Positions 1-9,700 of a stretch of 64,000 nt of DNA are shown here, piece by piece. The notes under the pieces were generated by a model. That model was not told the origin of the DNA and made no database searches. It saw nothing but the letters and a program-made list of their open reading frames with translations. Numbering within the stretch: the stretch's first letter is position 1; the number at the start of each line of letters is the position of its first letter. The DNA comes from Blastomussa wellsi. Its lineage: Eukaryota; Cnidaria; Anthozoa; Scleractinia; Plerogyridae. The DNA lies in NCBI GenBank assembly GCA_947652115.1, contig OX393561.1:41420163-41484162 (forward strand), read 5' to 3'. Both the position numbers and the translations under genes were made by a program.

Positions 1-135
1 TAATATATATCGACGATTAATAATTTTACGAAAAAATCGATCCAAAGCTTCGGACTGCACCCGCCATGTTGCTCTTTCATCGCGGGAGCTGAAACGGTCA
101 GCGGATTGAGATGTGACGTCTGATCGTGATGACAA
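1..135 (+). repeat. Left terminal inverted repeat (partial)
   Basis: Inverted match to 5212-5421, with shared blocks at 34-47 and 87-105. A TGACGTC site lies at 114-120, and the opposite repeat has the full palindrome TGACGTCA at 5229-5236. The + strand gene starts 97 bp inside it, so the repeat is the likely promoter. Confidence 0.85.
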
Positions 136-231
136 AGCAAAGGGTTGCGTGTCGCTTCGCCCTTGTTTTGCATGAATCGTTTAGCGAGCTGAAGCATGTT
201 TTTTTAGCTAGTTTAGTCCCATTCGCTCAAA

Positions 232-1721
232 ATGTCTGACGACGAGAACTCCTCGCATTCAGACCAATCAAGTCCGTCAATTGACGACGAAAATGTGCCC
301 GGAAACGTGATTCTACCGTACCAGTTCGAACCAGAGTTTTCTTCCAGCGAAGAAGGTGTGGAAGAAGAAGAATTAGAAGAGCATCAACACGAGGACGAAA
401 ATTCTCGTACCAGAAATCTAGACTGGTAAGAGTTTCTAGATTTATGTGCTATCTTAACAATCCAATTTAACCGGTCCGTAGAAGCGAACCATGAATAATT
501 AAACGGCGTTTAATGTTTTGGAGGTGCTGTGAAGATCAAACACTCGCGCTCAAGAAAATTATTGTAAACAATAAAAGAATAAAGTTCACTCTTGTATGTT
601 TTTGTTCGCTTTATTCATAGCTTTATACATTCTTCAGTGTGATCGCACTAGCATTTAGGAAGGCAATATCCACTGCTATGCTATATTTTTGACGTTACTA
701 AACCAGTTTAAAATCACTTTCTTGGAGTGGAAACAGGCGATTGTACATTTTTATCGAGATTCTATAATGTTGAATCCCTAATTTCCTATCTACAACCCAA
801 TATACTCCATATTTCTTGTAGCACCGCAGCAAGATTATGAAACAGCTTTCTAAGCTATCCTACTTTTTAAAAAAGGAACGATTGCCATCGTTACCTCTGA
901 AACGAAACAAATAACTGTTAATTTCGTTATTATTCGGAACCTGTATTTGTTTTGTTCTAGTAATGACAAACTGTGCAGTGATGGGGCTTGCAAATGGATC
1001 TGGCTGTTATTTAGAGCTCAGAAAAGGCGAATGGGAGACTATTTTTTTTTTATCGCAATCAGAACGAAAAAACCATGTAATTTCAGATTCAATTTTGTTA
1101 TGCTTCTACTAAAGGATAGGTTTGCCGCCACCTAAATTAAATTGTAAAGAAAGTATTACTGACAGAACCTGTTGAAAACCTAACTAGGCCGGATCAGTCT
1201 TAAACATTCAATAACAAAGAACCTTCTAAGCTAACCTGAAAAGTTTGGGGTAGGTTGCTTAGTGTGCAATAAATCCAAGTCAAACAAAGCTTATTTACTT
1301 TAGGTGTACATGTGGAAATTGCCAAATACTGAACAGAAACGAGGAATGTACATGCTGTTCAGAGTTTCCTCAAATGTGTGACAAAAACAGGGAGGCAGTA
1401 GAGATGGGGGAGGTTGCTGACACCCCAGTTTGTATCACTCAGCATCCTGGTTTCCAAGCTGTTTGTCTTAACAGATGGGTACTGCAGACAGCCTGGTACC
1501 AATATAAGCAGCAATATTCGCAGTCGTATGAAGGTCCTCAAGATAAACTGAACAGGCACATAGCCTATCGTCAACTTGTCAGATGGTGCTGGGGTGTTCT
1601 TGGCAAAGAGATAAGAGTCCCTTTGCCATCATGTGCAGTGTGCTGCATAAGAGCACACTTTCCTCCACCAGGACTTGAAGATGACTTTCAATTTGAGGGT
1701 TTCCACTTTCCAGATGAATAA
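232..1721 (+). CDS. P2X7 C-terminal (ballast/zinc-cysteine) domain protein, two exons, transposon-borne
   Basis: Exon 1 is 232-425 (donor GTAAGA at 426) and exon 2 is 1304-1721 (acceptor TTTACTTTAG). The join completes a Trp codon and gives 203 residues with no stop. Residues 1-60 are acidic and Ser/Glu-rich and probably disordered. From the junction come WCTCGNC, a CTCC cluster, HPGFQAVCLNRWVLQTAW, NRHIAYRQLVRWCWG and LPSCAVCCIRAHFP. This is the arrangement of the zinc-coordinating C-terminal domain of vertebrate P2X7 receptors, but there is no channel or membrane segment. In P2X7 this cytosolic domain binds zinc and guanine nucleotide; the role of standalone copies is unknown. A poly(A) signal AATAAA lies at 1822-1827. 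The gene sits inside the same inverted repeats as the transposase and converges on it, so it may be an accessory transposon protein or cargo. Confidence 0.85.
426..1303 (+). other. Intron of the P2X7-C-domain gene
   Basis: 878 bp AT-rich intron with GTAAGA donor and TTTAG acceptor. An AATAAA lies near 580 and could allow early polyadenylation of exon 1. No other coding signal is convincing. Confidence 0.75.
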
Positions 1722-1821
1722 GAAACAGCATTTTCATATGCTAATACAAAATTGATGCATCATTTGTGCTTTGACTGTATGATTTAAATTGGCTTTGTTT
1801 TACGTAAAAACCAGTAATATC

Positions 1822-1827
1822 AATAAA
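1822..1827 (+). terminator. Poly(A) signal AATAAA
   Basis: Canonical hexamer about 100 bp after the stop codon at 1719-1721 of the P2X7-C-domain gene. Confidence 0.55.
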
Positions 1828-2141
1828 GACATCTACAGAAAGTTATTGCTGTTATGTAAACCAGCTATGTTATATTTTAGAGAAAATCCCACAAAGAAAC
1901 ACATTTTCGAATACATGTTCTGTTGTTAAAAGCAAAAAATGATTTTGTCTTTTACCTTATGACACAAAAGAATGTTTTTAGGGGGGGAGGGGGGTTTCAT
2001 TGGATGATAAAGGCCAAGTCAAAACAATCGAAACCCCTGCAGTGTACAGAACTGACTGAATCCCCAGGGAAACAATAACTGTCATTTTTGAATCTCAGTC
2101 ATTTGAGTTGGGGTTGATCACATTTGTAAAATGAATAATTT

Positions 2142-5116
2142 TTATCGGTTAAACCTGGACCGGTGTTTACGAACAAGTTCTTGTTTGCTTGGAGGTGCAG
2201 TCCTTGAGATATTTTTGGGAAGACGGCGTGCTTCCGGTTCAATTTCAACTCCACCTGTTTCACAGACATTAGCAACAGTGTCCATCAAAACTACAACATG
2301 TGCATAGGATTTTTTTTCCTTGATTGGCTTTGCCACCCACTGTTTCTGTGCCTTTGGGAAGCTGACCTTGTACCTGGCTTCACCAGCACGTGGCCCAGAT
2401 TGTACAACTGCCTGCTTTCTTCCACAGTTTGCATTGTGATCGAGTGCTGTGAGTTGTGAACGTGCCACCATGCCTTTATGTGAAAAATGCTCACGCTTAG
2501 GGCAGTACTTCAAATATTCGGAGTGATACACCTCAAGCTCTCCAGTGTGGCAAAATTCAGTCAGCTTCTCGATATCTTTCAAGATCTTCTTGTTGAGCAC
2601 CACCTCCTCCAGTGCAATATAGGCAGGGGTCTCAGGCTTCAGCCACTTCTTTTTCCTGGTCTGAGCACTTGTCAGTCTTGGATGGCAACACTCATGAAAG
2701 TGGGAGTAGCCATTCCACTTGTGCTTGTTGGTGACATGAAAGAGGACTGACTTCCACTTTTCTTTCAGTTCTTCAGCATTGCCATTGCATGTTGCTGAAC
2801 ACCACCACAGGTGGTTTGAGACCGAACGGATCCATGGAAGCAGATCTTTGCAGCCTTTAACCTTAGCCTTCTTGGAAAGCTTTTTTATGACCCACTTTGA
2901 CAAATGCCAAACATCATACTGGTGGTCGATTTCATCATGGTCCTTTTTCATGGAACTTGAGATTGATGTATGGCGGTCTGTGGCAATTCTTTTGATAGTG
3001 ACTTCTTCCCTGACAAGGTCTTGAATGCACCTCTCAAACCCTTCCTTTTCCATCGCATTAGATGAAGTTACCTCTGTTACCTGTACAACATTGATTGCTG
3101 CCACCTTCCCTTCATCTGTCATCATTGTGTAAGTGCAGTACTTAGCATTGTGACCTGGACTGTCACACCTTCCATCTCCAATCAAATTGACTGGCCCATT
3201 GCTTTTCACTTCATCTAACATTGAACTGTTTTCCTCTTTCCAGGCTTTGTTTACTACAGGAAACAAATATTTCTTTTGTATGTTGTAATATGTGTTGTGG
3301 CTGAAGAACTTCAAATTCAGAAAAGATGCAAACTGGGCAATACGAGAAAATGTATTACCACTAAATAGAATGGCAGCCGAAGATAGTAAATTACCTGCTG
3401 CGATATTTTTTATCAGTGGCTGGGAATTCCAGCAAGTCAGGTGGTCATTGACACACAGCATTTTCACTGAGAGCATACTGCCACTGGTTGTTTCGGTGGA
3501 TTCCAAAATGGTTCCACCACATTTTGAGCAGAAGTTCAAAAGTAATTTTAAACAGGACTCAAAAACCAGGAATTTTTGCTCAGGGTGTTCCTCTGAATCT
3601 AACTCATAATCTGTGTCCTCTGAGGATGATCCTGTATTATCAGACATCTCACACTTGTACTCCTCATCATCGTCATCATCATCCACAGCCAAAGGAGATA
3701 CTGGGGGATCGTTTTCAGACTCCTCATCTGATGGATAGACTTGTTCAAACAGGGTAAGTTTCTTTGGTTTAGTGTCAATGTTTAACTTTTCTTCAGAATC
3801 TTGTTTTTTTGCAAGTTTAATAAAATCAACTGGTTGAGAGCCAAAGTAAATTCCACCAGAATTTGTTTTCTTGTCAGCTTTCACAGCACTACTGTGACCG
3901 GAAGGGCCAGGGCTAGCACCATCAGGGGGTTCACTAGTTACCTCAACCTGTGTCCCAGCATCAGCAAAAGTCTTGACTGGCTGTGGCACTGGTGTTGAAA
4001 TTACTGGATCAGTTTGTGTGTACTCAGAACGAGTGATCACAAACCTTGCTCCCACACAACACTGAGTGCTTGCATCTTGAGAAGAAACACTTAATTTACC
4101 CGGGCAGGTTGCCATTGAACTGGCTGACTCGACTGGCTCTTCCATTATGTTGCAAGCTCCTTCTGTTGGAGTGCTTTGTGGCACAGCTCGAAAAATCTTA
4201 AGAAGAAGAAATTGAGATTTGAAAATGCATAGCAAGGTACCCAGTGGCTGAGAATTTATTTAGTCCGAACCATCAAATTAATACAACCAGTGCTTTGTGG
4301 CACAGCTCAAAAAATCTTAAGAACAAGAAAGTGACATTTTTCGAAATGCAGTTGATTTGATTGTTTTGATCTTTGTTTGCCCCATAAATTCATCAATATA
4401 CAGCAATGTAATGACAAATGATTAAATCACAAGGAGAGCCCCTGTTACAACTCAACATTTAGTGAGTAACTTAGACGTGTACATTTGTTAATAGCAAGCT
4501 TACTGACTGAGAATTTGACTCAGAGTCATCAAGTTAATACAGCCAGTGCTTTGTGGCACAGCTCGAAAAATCTTTAGAAGAAAGTGGCACTACTCACGGA
4601 CTGTTAAATCATTTAGTCACCGCTAATATAATCGATCGATTTATGAGGATAGTGCCATGTGAAGAAAGAACAAAGACAAAAGACTACTTGACGAATTTAA
4701 GTTCAGGAAATTTTATTAATTTTAAGCAAAATACAAGCTTTAGTCTGAGTTCGATATTCGACACCCACCTCTTGTTGTAATTCTTCTGCTCGCCGCCGGT
4801 TCTCACGATTCTCGCTACTTAGCCGAGGTTTCTTTGGTTCAGGCCCAAAAGAAAACACCGAGGGTATCGCATCACGTTTAAGACGTCTTTTAACCTTTAC
4901 CTCGGGCATTAACTGTGCTTTCAAGTCCGTTTCAAAGCAATCATCGGTGAAATGTTCACTGCACACGTAACAGTTTTGTAATGGAGGAAGATTATCTCTT
5001 CTGATCCTCGCTAACCAGGCCTTTTGCAATCCTTTATCGTTGGGAATGCGATGGTAACTTATGTTAGAGGTCTTAGTTGAATGGTTAATACAACCAGGCA
5101 CGCAGCAGTGGACCAT
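2142..5116 (-). CDS. THAP-domain DDE transposase, Kolobok-like, two exons
   Basis: Exon 1 is 5116-4769 (116 codons, donor GAG|GTGGGT) and exon 2 is 4196-2142 (684 codons plus stop, acceptor TTCTTCTTCTTAAG). Both join in phase 0, giving 800 residues. Residues 1-88 form a THAP zinc finger: C4/C5 and C9, W34, C52 and H55, and the AIPSVF box. A Lys/Arg-rich stretch and a possible coiled coil (ENRENRRRAEELQQE) follow. Exon 2 starts with a disordered, acidic region holding TQ motifs, then a CxxC...C..H..C zinc-finger-like segment. The catalytic core has GDGRCDSPG (Asp codons at 3176-3174 and 3164-3162), TDRHTS (Asp at 2978-2976) and YDVWHLSKW. This layout agrees with the D, D...H signature of cut-and-paste transposases. 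It should cut the element at TTAA sites in the nucleus. No frameshift or stop is seen. Confidence 0.85.
4170..4600 (-). repeat. Three copies of the exon-2 splice acceptor region
   Basis: The block GTGCTTTGTGGCACAGCTC followed by the poly-A/CTT tract (acceptor on the - strand) occurs at about 4170-4210, 4290-4330 and 4545-4585. The last two also share the flank AAGTTAATACAGCCA-like sequence. The first copy is the used acceptor at 4197. The middle copy would read into a stop after two codons; the third stays open for over 15 codons. Confidence 0.8.
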
Positions 5117-5211
5117 TATTACTATTCCACAGCGAGATTATATGGCAACAAAACGACATAAATATTTTATGAGCTGAGGTTTTGCGATTGAAAAGCCCGC
5201 GAACCTCGCGC

Positions 5212-5421
5212 AATTGTGTTTCACGATATGACGTCAATCGACGTTCCGCTGACCGTTTCAGCTACCGCATTCCAAATCAAGATGGCGGGTAATTCACGGA
5301 ACTTTGGATCGATTTTTTTTATAAAATTATTTCGCGTAGGCAAGATTTATGCCAATATAGGGACTCCAGGTAATATAATTGTTGATATGAAATTCTCTTA
5401 AAATAGGCCTAAGTTCCCCTT
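5212..5421 (-). repeat. Right terminal inverted repeat
   Basis: Inverted match to the left end; contains a full CRE-like TGACGTCA at 5229-5236 and lies about 100 bp upstream of the transposase start at 5116. It ends at 5421 against TTAA. Confidence 0.85.
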
Positions 5422-5759
5422 TAAAAGTTACGAAAACCTTAGCCTTTGTTGTTTCACGACCGAGTCAGAAGGGGCGTGGGTCTATTCCTGGGTTGTCGAC
5501 GTCACAAACTGATTTGCATCGCAACAAGTCTTTGTAAACATGCATACAAATCTTGATCAGTTTGTGACGTCAACCCAGGAATAGACCCACGCCCCATCTT
5601 ACTCGGTCGTGCAACAACTGATGTTCGGTTTTTCGTAACTTTTAAATGCTATAAAAAGACAGCAATTGCTAAAAAGGAGAAAGCTGGAAAGGTGTAACGC
5701 GTTTCGAACTGGTGCAAAGGTTCATTGTAGCGAAAAAATGTTTTGGGGTTAGGTGCACT
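5422..5759. mobile_element. TTAA-type MITE, split by the Kolobok-type element
   Basis: Matches the complete MITE at 53074-53500. It contains a near-perfect palindrome (arms about 5450-5515 and 5550-5615, core GGGGCGTGGGTCTATTCC) and ends GGGGTTAGGTGCACT next to TTAA at 5760-5763. Its left part stops at TTAA 5422-5425, exactly where the larger transposon begins. The missing outer left arm should lie beyond the left window edge. Confidence 0.8.
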
Positions 5760-6622
5760 TTAAGCAGCGGCCAAAAAAAATGTGGAACCGTATTCCTCAT
5801 CTATAGCAGCAGCACAATACCCTAATTAGTAAATTCTCAACCTCGGTTATTCCATTTCACAAAATAGCGAATAACCGAGGTTTTACCTAATATGGAAAAT
5901 GGGAGAAGACGACTGACGGGCTTAGAATGAACTAAATTTCCCGCTCAATTCATAAATAGTCCTACACATCCCATAACAACCCGCGAACTTCCCAAACGTG
6001 CCGTCAGAATATTAATTTCTGACTAATTCATTCAGTCAAACGTCAGAAATTACACTTTTCGTGACAGCGCAGCACTTCTGTCCATAAATGAACGCAGTGA
6101 CGAGACTTCTGTAAATTTACAAATTCAACGATTTTTAGTTGCGGTATTGCGAAAATTACAAATTTTACAATTTTTCTTTACGGCTCTGCAAAAAATGAAG
6201 ATTTTCTTTATTTACGATTTTTCCCAGAGATTTTTCATTACCTCGCTTTGCGCAGTTTTCAAACGCTTTCACACTTTGTTATGTTAATTATAAGACGTCG
6301 GAAAAGTGACGCTGTGGATTTTACAAAATTAACGATTTTAACGATAATAAATTTTTCACCCTTCATGGAAATAAATTAACTGTTAACTGTGAAAGCCACC
6401 ACCCCATTGAGATTCTCATAGCCGTGAACCGTGAACCGACATGTTTTTTTCCCTTTCTTTTCGTAACCAGTGCATGAATGCTTAACAGTCTTGGATTCGT
6501 GCAATGGCTATTTTATTTTGTGTGAGACATGAAATGGCCATTTATTCGAGAAGCATGATCTAGACCCCTCCTCTGCCCTTACCACCCTTTGTATACGGTA
6601 ACATTTCAAGTTATGTCTGTAC
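5760..6622. other. Non-coding, no gene seen
   Basis: AT-rich sequence, probably intronic to the astacin gene. A short palindrome around CCTCGGTTATT lies at 5838-5882 and hairpin-forming AATTTCTGAC at 6012-6052. No exon continuing the discoidin domain is visible here. Confidence 0.6.
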
Positions 6623-6781
6623 CTTGAGTAGCGACAGCCGTGACGAATTTAATTTTTCCAAGATCCACTTGTAGCCACTGACCACTGCTTTTGTCTCTGG
6701 CGCACCAGCCGCCAATTCTCTTTTTAATGCGATCGTCTTGCTTATACAGTCGAGCATTGTATGCACCGAAATCCCATGGAG
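6623..6781 (-). CDS. Astacin gene exon 17: middle of F5/8C (discoidin) domain
   Basis: Phase 1-1 exon, acceptor CTGTTCCAG, donor G|GTACAG. Encodes NARL, GGWCARD, QWLQVDLGK and VTAVATQ. The second half of the domain, with its closing Cys, must lie on a further exon that is not found between 6622 and the left edge, so the gene continues beyond the window. Confidence 0.92.
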
Positions 6782-9700
6782 CTGGAACAGATAGAATGAA
6801 AAGGCTTAGTGGAGTTAAAGGGCCCTAGTCAGCCTCCGCCATTTTCGATGTCATTGAAATTATGAAATTTGTAACGTGAAGCGTAATATTAAAGCATTGC
6901 TGTAAGTTATGTTACTCAAGTGTTTAAAGCACTTTTAGGAAGTTTATCAGTGATTTCTTTCGTTTCGATACGCTCCGAATAAAAAAATAATACTCAAACT
7001 ATTATAATATAATAATGCTCGAATCTCTTTACGGTGGCCAATTCACATTATCAACCCAGTTGATAAAACCAAATTATATTATTATTCCAGTAACTCGTTG
7101 CAATTTCTTTCCGCTTGGCCCAGCCACTTAGCTCGATTAGCTTTTGCTATTTCTAAGTGACTGTGCTCTTTCCTTTTTGTAATTTTCCTTTCGTTATGTA
7201 TTAATTTTATTATTATACGTTTCTGGGCACGAATAAAGATTCCTGTTGTTGTTGAACACTCGACGGCTCCTAAGGTTGGCACGCAAGCATTCCGCTATCT
7301 CCGCGGATTCATAGCCTGAATGCAGACACAAATTTAATTCTGCAAAATAAAACAATAATATAATATTTCCCAGAGCTAAAACATCTCTGTACTGACCTGC
7401 GAAGAGACTGGAAGATGCCGTAAAGGCGCTGTCAGGCAGAGTGAAGTTCCATCCCACACCCAATGGCTCGGAACAGGTTCCTGTGTAAGTGATAAGTCGT
7501 GAGTGAGAGCTCAAACATACGTGTCCTCAAATAGGAAACGCCTACACCTTCCTTGCCTTTCCTTGCCTTTGAATGCTTCAGGGTCTCTTAGGTCCCTTCC
7601 ACTCTATCTGTCGAGTTTTCGACTATATCCACAAATTTGAGCGTGGACGGGCCGATATATTTTCCCAAGTTACACTGTTTCTCATCATTCGCGATCGGTT
7701 ACAAGCTTTATTAGGATCAAACAAAATTAAATCAGGGGCTGATTTAGACGGGGCAGAGTGGGCCGAGGCCCCCTTTTATTCTAAAAGTCATCTTCAAGTC
7801 CATCTTTCGAACTTTTGGTGACTATTTTTTATGTTTCTGGATCCGCCTTTGGTGCGAACTGTATCGCACCAACCGATCTCACCTCGGCGGCCGAGGCCGC
7901 TTTCACTTTCGTTCCGCCTCGTGGTGTCGCTCACCCTGAGACTCGTGCACATGTTAGACTTTAAAGCAAGAAGGATACAGTGTAATTAAGTCTGTTTCAG
8001 TTCTCACCCATGGGTCTCACTGGTTCATCGTCACAGCCTAGAGCTAAACAAGTCCTGATGCAACGCCTTCTCCATTTAGTCGAGCACTGCCCTCGCTCAA
8101 GCCACTTTTTACAAGCTTGATGACACTTAATACCTATGATAAACAATGAGTGAGAATAAGCAAAGCCGGATACTAATAGAAACCAAAAATTCATGGGTTT
8201 AAGGGAAACATCTAATTATTAATTTTTCATAGTTAGTAAAATTCACTCACCCTTCGGCTCAGCTGGCCGTGTTTTGACTGGGTCTGGAAGATTAATGAAA
8301 ACACGATTAAGCTTTATTTACACGGAGAGCATGTGAGCTGCGTCAACTAGTTTTCTGTGTATAGCAGGGTTTGCGCAATGGCGAGAGCGCTCGCCTTCCA
8401 CCAATGTGGCCCGGGTTTGATTCCCGGTCCCGGCGTCATATGTGGGCTGAGTTTGTTGGTTCTCTACTCTGCTCCGAGAGGTTTTTCCCCGGGTACTCCG
8501 GTTTTCCCCTCTCTACAAAACTAACATTTGCATTCGCTTTTATTTGATTGATAATTACTATAATTTGATTTGATTTCATTTGTGCTTTACAGTGTCCCAA
8601 TAGACCAATTCCGATATATTAAAATTCTAACATGGCGCCGAGGCTTAGGGGAATAAAACAAAAGAAAGTATTTATTCATCCCTAAGCCTCGATGCAAAAT
8701 CTTTTGTTTTATTCCCCCAAGTCTCGGTGACATGTTAGAATATTAATATATCGGAATTTGTCTATTAGTACGTCAGTGCTAGATACAGTTGACACTCAAA
8801 TAAAGGTTATTATTATTACTATTATTTTTATATCTCCAGCTGTTTTATAAGTACAACAATTTCACGGTCACGAGTAGTAAACTCGGGAAGAGAATTTTTG
8901 CGGGAAAACACTGCCTGCTTGGTGCCAATGTACTAAAAAATAGGTCCGCCATGTGTACATGTGCATGCTTTCAATTTTGAGTTTAAAAACGCAAGTTAAT
9001 CATAAATGAATCAATAACCCAAAAGTTTTTGTTTTCAACAGTGTGGCCTTGTTACAACCTGTACGTGGTCAAATGGGTCCATTATCTTGTAACATGTTGC
9101 ACAATTGTTGCACATGGTTTTTGAACTCTGAGTACGTGCAGGACGAAAGTTTTACTCGAATCAGACTTTCTGCCAGCACAGGGTGAAAAAACAGGGGTTT
9201 CTCGACCCGTTTGACCAGGTCCGCTAGCTTCCATTATGATACTTATTCCCAATATTTTAAGGTTTAGACAATGTACAGTTACAGGCCAATTTCCATGACT
9301 AACCTTTTGGGCATGAATTACAAGCATGTTGACACTTGTCAATCATAAAGTTAGCTCGGCTTTGACACATGCCAAGCCCCGCCCAGTGCTCGCAGTTTGC
9401 ATCATCCATTTCATTCCTACAGGGCTCCACTGGTTTATTCTCTACCTCTGGAGAAGAAACAAATTGGAATTAAGAGCAATTGACATTATGCAATAAGTTT
9501 CTAAATGAAATAGAAACTGCTATGCTTGTTCAGCGAAACGAGTCTGGCAAGACGTAGAATTTAACGAGTACCTATCAGCTCGATAAATTTTTTAGTTACT
9601 CAACTAAACAATACTGCATGACTCCTAAAAATATACAGCGATACGATACACTAAACTGAATAATGAGGTTTATTTATTATATGGCAAGGAGAATCCGAGC

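Larger units (their letters stand above)
1..5421. mobile_element. Kolobok-type two-gene DNA transposon (left tip outside window)
   Basis: The two ends are inverted repeats of each other. Positions 34-47 match the reverse complement of 5302-5315, and 87-105 match 5245-5263 exactly over 19 bp. The similarity runs from base 1 to about 135 on the left and from about 5212 to 5421 on the right. Matching coordinates sum to about 5349, so roughly 73 bp of the left repeat lie before the window. The right end is AGTTCCCCT followed by TTAA (5422-5425), the target site known for Kolobok and piggyBac elements. The interior holds a P2X7-C-domain gene (232-1721, +) and a THAP-DDE transposase gene (5116-2142, -), converging with about 420 bp between their stop codons. 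A THAP domain together with TTAA targeting favours Kolobok. Both genes look intact, so the element may be young. Confidence 0.85.

Noticed and set aside
232..429. 65-codon acidic frame as a gene of its own
   Set aside because: The GTAAGA donor at its end joins perfectly to the Cys-rich exon at 1304, so it is exon 1 of that gene.
2487..3998. Several open frames of 65-105 codons on the + strand
   Set aside because: They are antisense to the transposase exon, which explains the long open stretches.
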